Shown piece after piece: positions 1-3,777 of a stretch of DNA of 5,021 nt. This stretch comes from DATCLA01 sp036564195 (GTDB taxonomy: Bacteria > Bacillota > UBA4882 > UBA8346): NCBI GenBank assembly GCA_036564195.1, contig DATCLA010000206.1, positions 1-5,021 of the forward strand, given 5' to 3'. The position numbers were made by a program, and so were the translations under genes. How positions within the stretch are numbered: position 1 is the first letter of the stretch; the number at the start of each line of letters is the position of its first letter. Under the pieces are notes generated by a model. The model was not told where the DNA came from. It was given only the letters and a program-made list of their open reading frames with translations, and ran no database searches.

Positions 1-501
1 TTCTGGCAATTTACGGACAATAACCCGCCTGCCGACAACCTTAATGACTTTTACTTTAGTATGCGGTGCGATAAATTCACCTTCGGAAACCACGTCCAAC
101 TTTACCCCATGAAAGTCCGCGATTCCCGCCGGACGCAGGACCGTACAACTGATTCCATCTTGGCCCAAAAAGGCGCTTAAATCTTCGGTACTGCTAAAAC
201 CATCTTCCTTACTTAGGGATTCTGCCAAGACTAAAGATTTTCGCAGTTTTCCCTTGGTTGCCGAACGATAAACTATGAGCAGATTAATGCCGATAATCGC
301 CAAAAGAATGATAACCAGTAACAACCCTTCGAAGAGGGTCCGCGCGGTTAGGCTTATTCCGATCACTAATAAAAATGATCCAAACATACCGGAAACCCCA
401 AAACCGGGAAGAAACACTTCTATTAACATTAAAACCAGGCCGAATCCCAGGCAAAGTAGAGCTAAAAGGTTTGCATCAGCCAACATTCCACCAAGATCCA
501 T
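1..501 (-). CDS. NfeD-family membrane protein, C-terminus cut by window edge
   Basis: Partial gene; 167 residues are visible and no stop is reached before position 1. Three hydrophobic segments (about residues 11-31, 36-52 and 57-78) are followed by a basic/polar stretch and a C-terminal soluble domain (about 110-167). That domain reads LRPAGIADFHGVKLDVVSEG and then VKVIKVVGRRVIVRKL, the typical OB-fold signature of NfeD proteins. The first membrane segment holds EVFLPGFGVSG, also typical of the family. The short form lacks the ClpP-like serine protease domain of long NfeD proteins. In Bacillota such proteins sit beside a flotillin-like (FloA/FloT) gene and are thought to act in membrane microdomains or envelope stress; a flotillin gene would be expected just left of position 1, but this is inferred from other genomes. 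Start: ATG at 501 has GAGGTG six bases upstream, while ATG at 506 is out of frame. Only a few C-terminal residues are probably missing. Confidence 0.88.
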   Translation of the reverse strand, partial: MDLGGMLADANLLALLCLGFGLVLMLIEVFLPGFGVSGMFGSFLLVIGISLTARTLFEGLLLVIILLAIIGINLLIVYRSATKGKLRKSLVLAESLSKEDGFSSTEDLSAFLGQDGISCTVLRPAGIADFHGVKLDVVSEGEFIAPHTKVKVIKVVGRRVIVRKLPE

Positions 502-507
502 CCCATT

Positions 508-513
508 CACCTC
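508..513 (-). promoter_or_regulatory. Ribosome binding site of the NfeD-family gene
   Basis: GAGGTG on the minus strand, six bases before the ATG at 501. It decides between that ATG and the out-of-frame ATG at 506, which lies only one base from the site. Confidence 0.75.
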
Positions 514-552
514 TTTCGGCTTACAGTCCCAAAACGCAATAACACTGATTAC

Positions 553-577
553 TACGAAACCGGAATATTTAAGTTCC
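553..577 (-). promoter_or_regulatory. Putative ECF sigma (sigma-W-like) promoter for the NfeD-family gene
   Basis: On the minus strand GGAAC (577-573) is followed by exactly 16 bases and CGTA (556-553). The sigma-W consensus in Bacillus is TGAAAC, 16-17 bases, CGTA, and GGAAC is the general -35 core of ECF sigma factors. The start point would fall near 546, giving a leader of about 45 bases that holds the ribosome binding site. Known context: the B. subtilis yuaF-floT and yqeZ-yqfA operons, which encode NfeD and flotillin proteins, are sigma-W dependent. The match here is visible; its activity is inferred. Confidence 0.6.
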
Positions 578-724
578 AAGGAAAGATAGGGTAACTTTTA
601 AAGAAGACTTTAGATTCTATTCTCCATCACCGGCTGAATTTCCTATTGAAAACTCCAACCGGATGGTTTGATCTTACAGTTTTTTGCGGGTAAGGGATTG
701 ATAATTTCGAGCTTACTGCTAACT

Positions 725-767
725 CAATATATTGGGCCCAGTAACCCAGTCGGTGCCCAATATATTG
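725..767. repeat. 13-bp perfect inverted repeat, possible operator
   Basis: CAATATATTGGGC at 725-737 is repeated as its exact reverse complement, GCCCAATATATTG, at 755-767, separated by 17 bases. The core CAATATATTG is itself a palindrome, so the two copies also count as direct repeats of a 10-bp palindromic site, about 30 bases (roughly three helical turns) apart. Neither strand has a T-run after the stem, so an intrinsic terminator is unlikely. The spacing and position just upstream of the -10 at 786 suit a dimeric regulator binding two sites. Confidence 0.6.
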
Positions 768-791
768 CTTGGTAAATTTACCGATTATAAT
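765..791 (+). promoter_or_regulatory. Putative promoter of the carbohydrate-binding protein gene
   Basis: A perfect -10 hexamer, TATAAT, lies at 786-791. The best -35 is weak: TTGCTT at 765-770 with a short 15-base spacer, overlapping the right arm of the inverted repeat. A weak -35 together with palindromes in the spacer suggests a regulated promoter. Transcription would start near 798, giving a leader of roughly 110 bases before the TTG start. Confidence 0.45.
771..782. promoter_or_regulatory. Perfect 12-bp palindrome GGTAAATTTACC, candidate operator
   Basis: GGTAAATTTACC is fully self-complementary and ends three bases before the TATAAT box at 786-791. It therefore occupies the spacer of the putative promoter of the carbohydrate-binding gene. 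This is a classic position for a repressor or for a MerR-type regulator. The cognate regulator is not in the window. Confidence 0.5.
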
Positions 792-899
792 TTTGAAACC
801 CTTAATAACAATTTTTTATTCTTCAGGAAAATCTTCTTAGATAAAAAACCGGACGTTCTGGAGACAATAGTGACATGATTCCGAAATTTTAATAAAGGC

Positions 900-905
900 A
901 GGTGG
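900..905 (+). promoter_or_regulatory. Ribosome binding site setting a TTG start
   Basis: AGGTGG at 900-905 overlaps the in-frame GTG at 902, so that GTG is unlikely to be the start. The tandem in-frame TTG codons at 911 and 914 lie five and eight bases downstream, which is normal spacing. Confidence 0.6.
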
Positions 906-910
906 CATTT

Positions 911-1276
911 TTGTTGAAAAACGCCAAAGTGATTAAAACCGCAAGAAACAAATATCAGCAAGCCCGAGAGGAATTCGGCAGCTTTCACCTGGGCGAAACG
1001 GTATTTATCGAACCGTCAATAGCCCGGAGAGGTGATCCGATCCGTATTAATTATCAGGGTTTACTGAAAAACTCCGGTGCCGATGCGGTTTACCTCCATT
1101 ACGGTTTTGACCGGTGGAATAGCCCGCAAACAGTGGCAATGTATCCCTCCCCGGAAGGGATTTTCCAGGCAGAGGTACGCGCCAACGGAAATTATGAGAT
1201 GAATTTCTGCTTTAAGGACAGTGCCAATAACTGGGACAACAACAGCGGACAGGATTGGAGTATTACTTTACAATAA
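911..1276 (+). CDS. Stand-alone starch/glycogen-type carbohydrate-binding module (CBM25/CBM53-like)
   Basis: A small protein of about 121 residues made almost entirely of one beta-sandwich carbohydrate-binding module. Residues 1-28 are basic and polar with no signal peptide or membrane segment. From about residue 40 the domain shows GDPIRINYQGLL, VYLHYGFDRW (60-69), VAMYPSPEGIFQAEV and NFCFKDSANNWDNNSGQDW (98-116). This is the pattern of CBM25/CBM53 alpha-glucan-binding domains, with the aromatic residues expected for sugar stacking (W69, W108, W116). Such domains normally hang on secreted amylases; here there is no catalytic partner and no export signal, so it is probably cytoplasmic. Binding to glycogen is an inference. 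The frame is open back to GTG at 902, but the ribosome binding site favours TTG at 911 or 914. The gene ends with tandem in-frame stops (TAA then TGA) and converges on the minus-strand operon. Confidence 0.82.
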   Translation: MLKNAKVIKTARNKYQQAREEFGSFHLGETVFIEPSIARRGDPIRINYQGLLKNSGADAVYLHYGFDRWNSPQTVAMYPSPEGIFQAEVRANGNYEMNFCFKDSANNWDNNSGQDWSITLQ

Positions 1277-1281
1277 TGAAA

Positions 1282-1313
1282 AACGGAGATCAGCTCAGTA
1301 GCTTTTCTCCGTT
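1282..1313 (-). terminator. Intrinsic terminator between convergent genes, strongest for the minus strand
   Basis: The 8-bp arms AACGGAGA (1282-1289) and TCTCCGTT (1306-1313) enclose a second 4-bp AGCT/AGCT stem (1292-1295 with 1300-1303) and a four-base loop. Read on the minus strand, the stem runs into five Ts (1283-1279), 18 bases after the stop of the Fe-S gene: a good rho-independent terminator for the three-gene operon. On the plus strand the stem is followed by GATTATC with no real T-run, so it is weaker there but may still shield the carbohydrate-binding gene. Confidence 0.75.
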
Positions 1314-1330
1314 GATTATCAGATTTTCCC

Positions 1331-1978
1331 TTAACCGGCCAGGATCCGGATATCCTCAATCCGGACCTGCAGTCCGAAAGGTTTGTTCAGAACCATATTG
1401 ACCAAACCGGTATGATTCAAATTCATCATGCAAAAACCCGGTAAGAAGGTAACCCTTCTGCCAAATCCGGGAATTTTCCGGATTTGGCCCGCTACTCCTT
1501 CAAAACCAACCATATGATAGGCTGTTAAGTCTTTAACCTCCTCTTCCCGGGAGTATTTCGGACCAACTACCCAAGTATATAACAACCCGGTATTATATTC
1601 CGCTTTAATGATTTTCAACACATGAGGCACCGGGCAGCCTGCCCCCATGGGACGTCCCAATACCAGATCACCTTTGCGTAGTGCCAATTTTTCAACTAAA
1701 TCACTGCGGAACGGTAAGACAATCTTGCGGGCGGAGACTTCTCCCGGCAACGGGTTGAGTACAAAGTCATAAGAATTGCCTAGGATATCAGCTTCCCGAT
1801 AGATTGCCTCTTTAAGGCCGATTGCGGACGGCACCTGCGTTTTTCTTACAGCATAAAAAGGGCAATCCCCATATTCTTTCTGACTTTTTTGGACTACCGC
1901 CAGGAAATTTTTACAGCTGCCCACCCCGCACAGGCCACAGTCTTTTCCCGGAGGAAGCCAGGACATCGTGGCGCTCAT
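1331..1978 (-). CDS. Protein with N-terminal [4Fe-4S] domain of the acetyl-CoA synthase gamma type
   Basis: About 215 residues. Counting from the start at 1978, cysteines 14, 17, 22 and 39 form C-x2-C-x4-C-x16-C within LPPGKDCGLCGVGSCKNF and DCP. This is the signature of the 4Fe-4S domain (PF04060 type) found in the large subunit of the corrinoid iron-sulfur protein and in RnfB-like proteins. The remaining 165 or so residues form a domain I cannot name, with GRPMGAGCPVPHV (around 108-120, Cys115) and LPGFCMMNLNHTG (around 179-191, Cys183); the last motif resembles a cofactor- or metal-binding loop. No membrane segment or signal peptide is seen. Three tandem ATG codons (1984, 1981, 1978) overlap the GTPase stop. 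GAGGTG lies 1, 4 and 7 bases before them, so 1978 (or 1981) is the likely start. It is the last gene of the operon and probably an electron-transfer or metal-donating partner of the two P-loop proteins. The Fe-S domain is a firm call; the role is inference. Confidence 0.85.
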   Translation of the reverse strand: MSATMSWLPPGKDCGLCGVGSCKNFLAVVQKSQKEYGDCPFYAVRKTQVPSAIGLKEAIYREADILGNSYDFVLNPLPGEVSARKIVLPFRSDLVEKLALRKGDLVLGRPMGAGCPVPHVLKIIKAEYNTGLLYTWVVGPKYSREEEVKDLTAYHMVGFEGVAGQIRKIPGFGRRVTFLPGFCMMNLNHTGLVNMVLNKPFGLQVRIEDIRILAG

Positions 1979-1980
1979 CA

Positions 1981-2691
1981 TCATTCACCTCGATAAAGAT
2001 ATTCGGCTACCTGGTCATCCAGTTGTTTAACGATGCCAAAATGATGTTTCCAGCCAACCTCTTTCTTCCCAACACAAATGGTACAAGTCCCCAGCGGCGG
2101 GTTACCTTTAAGCATCAGTCGGTCCTTGTTAATTTCCTCCGACTCTTTGATCAATCTGTAGAGGCGCTGCAAAGATGTACCTTGTAAAGCATTGGTCTCC
2201 ATCAGGATGATTTCGGGATGGACTTCTTTGGTCTTTTGAATCAATACTTCCCGTTCGGCTTGGCTGACCAGGTCGATTTTAGTAATTACAGCCACATCCG
2301 CCAAACTGACCATAGCGCCCATCTTTTCCGGAGTATGAATCCCGGAAATCGAACTGAGTACAATCACGCCTAATCCTTGGTTCAGATAAGGAGAACACCG
2401 CAAACACAGTCCAGCGCTTTCCACAATAAACAAATCGCTGCCATTGGCTTCGGCCCATTCAATCGCATCCCCCAGTACCATTACACCGGCATGATCAGGG
2501 CATAAATCACCGGAGTAGACTTTGCGGGTTAAGATTCCGAATTCGGTTTCTAATTCAATGTCCTCATAAGCTTTAACAACATCAATCTTTAAAAAGGAAA
2601 TTTTCATTTCCCTTTTTAAATTGGATACAATCTGCTTAACTAAAGCTGTTTTGCCCGCTGAAGGCGGTCCGGCTATCACTAACAGTTTCAA
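1981..2691 (-). CDS. HypB/UreG/CobW-like SIMIBI GTPase with two CxxC motifs
   Basis: About 236 residues counted from TTG at 2691. Visible motifs are a Walker A GPPSAGKT (8-15), GDLCPDHAG (61-69, the nucleotide-sensing region seen in HypB-type proteins), FIVESAG (88-94, G3/Walker B region), TKIDL (137-141, the guanine-specificity NKxD motif with T for N) and ETNALQG (165-171, G5-like). Family members insert nickel or cobalt, or drive metallochaperone cycles. Distinctive are CLRC (Cys96, Cys99) directly after the G3 motif and CTIC (Cys203, Cys206) near the C-terminus, followed by GKKEVGWKHHFG; these could bind a metal or an Fe-S cluster. The longest frame begins at GTG 2700, but AAAGGAG (2706-2700) overlaps that codon and lies eight bases before TTG 2691, so the latter is preferred. 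The gene begins 16 bases after the ATPase stop, and its stop overlaps the next start. Not a standard HypB, since the hydrogenase partners are absent. Confidence 0.85.
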   Translation of the reverse strand: MKLLVIAGPPSAGKTALVKQIVSNLKREMKISFLKIDVVKAYEDIELETEFGILTRKVYSGDLCPDHAGVMVLGDAIEWAEANGSDLFIVESAGLCLRCSPYLNQGLGVIVLSSISGIHTPEKMGAMVSLADVAVITKIDLVSQAEREVLIQKTKEVHPEIILMETNALQGTSLQRLYRLIKESEEINKDRLMLKGNPPLGTCTICVGKKEVGWKHHFGIVKQLDDQVAEYLYRGE

Positions 2692-2699
2692 ATCCTGCA

Positions 2700-2706
2700 C
2701 TCCTTT
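2700..2706 (-). promoter_or_regulatory. Ribosome binding site setting the GTPase start at TTG 2691
   Basis: AAAGGAG on the minus strand overlaps the first base of the GTG at 2700 and lies eight bases before TTG at 2691. The protein then begins MKLLVIAGPP, a normal start for this fold. Confidence 0.65.
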
Positions 2707-2707
2707 A

Positions 2708-3487
2708 TTAGGCCAAATTTACCATTGCCAGCTCGGAAGTGATCAGATTTCCGGCTCGTAACTCTTCACGGATGGTACCCATCCGCTTATCCAGCTCCAC
2801 TAAGCTCCGGGCGGCACGCATCTCAGTCTCATTCTGAAAAATAACCTTCTTAACACCTCCATTTTCCATAATTATTCGTTTATTGGTATGAAGGGCAATC
2901 ACCGGATCATGGGTAACAAAAACAATTACTTTACCGATATTCTTAATTACTTCAATCACTTCTTGTTTGAAAATTCCGGCATTTTCAATCTCATCCAATA
3001 AAATAATGGGGGCGGCTCCAATTAGGATGGCATCAGCAATCAGCAACGAACGGGTTTGCCCACCGGAAAGGACAGTTACTTTATTCTTTTTATGAATTTT
3101 TTCACCTGTAAACAAATTGGCCAAATCAATCGTATCCCTAATTACGCCCTGATTGGCGATGCCGCGGGCCCGAGCGTGGATCATCAGAAAATCTTCCACC
3201 GGCAGATCCGCAAAACATTTGGTGTTTTGAGTAATCATCGCAATCGGTTTCAGCGCTGGGTTAAAGCGGATTGCATCGTCCGGAACCTTACCATTAAGTA
3301 AGATCTGGCGTTTAGTTGCCGTATCCTGTTGCGCCAAAAGTTCAATATCTGATATAAAAGCGGTTTTCCCACTTCCCGTCGGTCCAACAATGGAAACTGT
3401 CTCTCCGGAAGTTAAAATAAATTCGTCGAAATTTTCCGCTACCCCATCCCGGTTTACCCCGGCAATGATGGTCAACTTCGTACTCAT
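2708..3487 (-). CDS. ABC-type ATPase without a permease, first gene of the metallocofactor-like operon
   Basis: 259 residues; a single ABC nucleotide-binding domain. Visible motifs are Walker A GPTGSGKT (35-42), Q-loop MITQNTK (Gln87), signature LSGGQTRS (140-147), Walker B IILLDE with catalytic Glu166, and H-loop VTHDP (His193). All catalytic residues are present. The D-loop, normally SALD, reads IENAG. About 60 residues follow the H-loop; the last 40 are charged and probably helical. No transmembrane protein is encoded beside it, so it is probably not an importer ATPase. It may act as a soluble mechano-ATPase, as the two-domain ABC protein AtwA (A2) does for methyl-coenzyme M reductase; that comparison is analogy, not homology I can show. 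ATG 3487 has AAGGTG six bases upstream; the longer frame from TTG 3502 lacks a ribosome binding site. The gene leads the operon after a long divergent leader region. Database labels such as 'ABC transporter ATP-binding protein' would be generic. Confidence 0.85.
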   Translation of the reverse strand: MSTKLTIIAGVNRDGVAENFDEFILTSGETVSIVGPTGSGKTAFISDIELLAQQDTATKRQILLNGKVPDDAIRFNPALKPIAMITQNTKCFADLPVEDFLMIHARARGIANQGVIRDTIDLANLFTGEKIHKKNKVTVLSGGQTRSLLIADAILIGAAPIILLDEIENAGIFKQEVIEVIKNIGKVIVFVTHDPVIALHTNKRIIMENGGVKKVIFQNETEMRAARSLVELDKRMGTIREELRAGNLITSELAMVNLA

Positions 3488-3493
3488 CTTTTT

Positions 3494-3499
3494 CACCTT
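3494..3499 (-). promoter_or_regulatory. Ribosome binding site of the ABC-type ATPase gene
   Basis: AAGGTG on the minus strand, six bases before ATG 3487. It excludes the longer frame from TTG 3502, whose codons contain the site itself. Confidence 0.65.
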
Positions 3500-3671
3500 C
3501 AAAAATAAATTTTGTAAATACCATTTCGGACATTACCTTCCTTGCGGAAACGCTCTGTCTTGTTTAATTTATTCAAATGGTCTCAGTTCGGTCCCATCGC
3601 CCTGACAAAATTTTTAAACTAGTGGCTGGCTAAAGAAAGTTACTGATTTTGCCGGGCGAACCGTCCCGGTG

Positions 3672-3686
3672 ATATTTGCCAAATAT
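3672..3686. promoter_or_regulatory. 15-base palindrome ATATTTGCCAAATAT, candidate operator
   Basis: Arms ATATTTG (3672-3678) and CAAATAT (3680-3686) are exact reverse complements around one central base. The right end overlaps a TACAAT -10 candidate on the minus strand (3690-3685), and the site would span the minus-strand transcription start, which suits a repressor of the three-gene operon. The promoter is uncertain because no good -35 is seen. Confidence 0.45.
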
Positions 3687-3742
3687 TGTAAGCAGGAGAC
3701 CGAAACTCCGGAGCGAAGTATCATTTAACGCTTAATTCAATC

Positions 3743-3748
3743 TATAGT
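3743..3748 (+). promoter_or_regulatory. Possible -10 box of the EEP hydrolase gene
   Basis: TATAGT matches five of six consensus bases and lies 29 bases before the ATG. No convincing -35 is found at 16-18 bases, so the call is weak. Confidence 0.3.
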
Positions 3749-3762
3749 TACTTCAAAAATAC

Positions 3763-3768
3763 AAAGGA
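3763..3768 (+). promoter_or_regulatory. Ribosome binding site of the EEP hydrolase gene
   Basis: AAAGGA, nine bases before ATG 3778. It supports translation of the long open frame that runs to the right edge. Confidence 0.6.
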
Positions 3769-3777
3769 TTGTTAGAC

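Larger units (their letters stand above)
514..899. other. Divergent intergenic region between the NfeD and carbohydrate-binding genes
   Basis: About 390 bases with no convincing gene. It holds the ECF-like promoter of the minus-strand NfeD gene at its left end. To the right it holds a 13-bp inverted repeat (725-767), a 12-bp palindrome (771-782) and a consensus -10 box (786-791) facing the plus-strand gene. Between about 580 and 720 I see only AT-rich sequence without clear structure. Confidence 0.6.
3488..3777. other. Divergent intergenic region between the operon and the EEP hydrolase gene
   Basis: 290 bases with no credible gene. It contains small hairpins (3538-3549; 3652-3669; 3695-3709; 3712-3732), a 15-base palindrome at 3672-3686, and candidate -10 boxes for each direction (3690-3685 minus, 3743-3748 plus). 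If the minus-strand promoter is right, the operon has a leader of about 190 bases that includes a TTCC-GCAA-GGAA tetraloop hairpin (minus strand, 3549-3538). No known riboswitch class could be matched by eye. Confidence 0.55.

Noticed and set aside
275..589. Plus-strand open frame of 104 codons
   Set aside because: It lies antisense to the NfeD gene and its promoter, its product is low-complexity and basic with no domain, and it lacks a ribosome binding site.
725..767. Inverted repeat as an intrinsic terminator
   Set aside because: No T-run follows the stem on either strand, the loop is 17 bases, and no gene ends nearby.
785..988. Minus-strand open frame of 67 codons
   Set aside because: It overlaps the promoter and start of the carbohydrate-binding gene on the opposite strand and shows no recognisable protein features.
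1822..2187. Plus-strand open frame of 121 codons
   Set aside because: Antisense to the well-supported Fe-S and GTPase genes; composition is that of a reverse-strand shadow.
1981..2691. Genuine hydrogenase HypB or urease UreG
   Set aside because: The GTPase fold matches, but the cysteine placement differs and no hydrogenase or urease genes are nearby, so no gene symbol is given.
3056..3605. Short plus- and minus-strand open frames over the ATPase gene and its leader
   Set aside because: They overlap an intact ABC ATPase with all motifs in another frame and have no convincing start signals.
3600..3735. Cobalamin, TPP or c-di-GMP riboswitch
   Set aside because: Only fragments resemble these classes (GGTGA and GCAG-like pieces on the plus strand, CTGAGACC on the minus strand). 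The diagnostic core sequences, such as the B12 box CCACTG, are absent.
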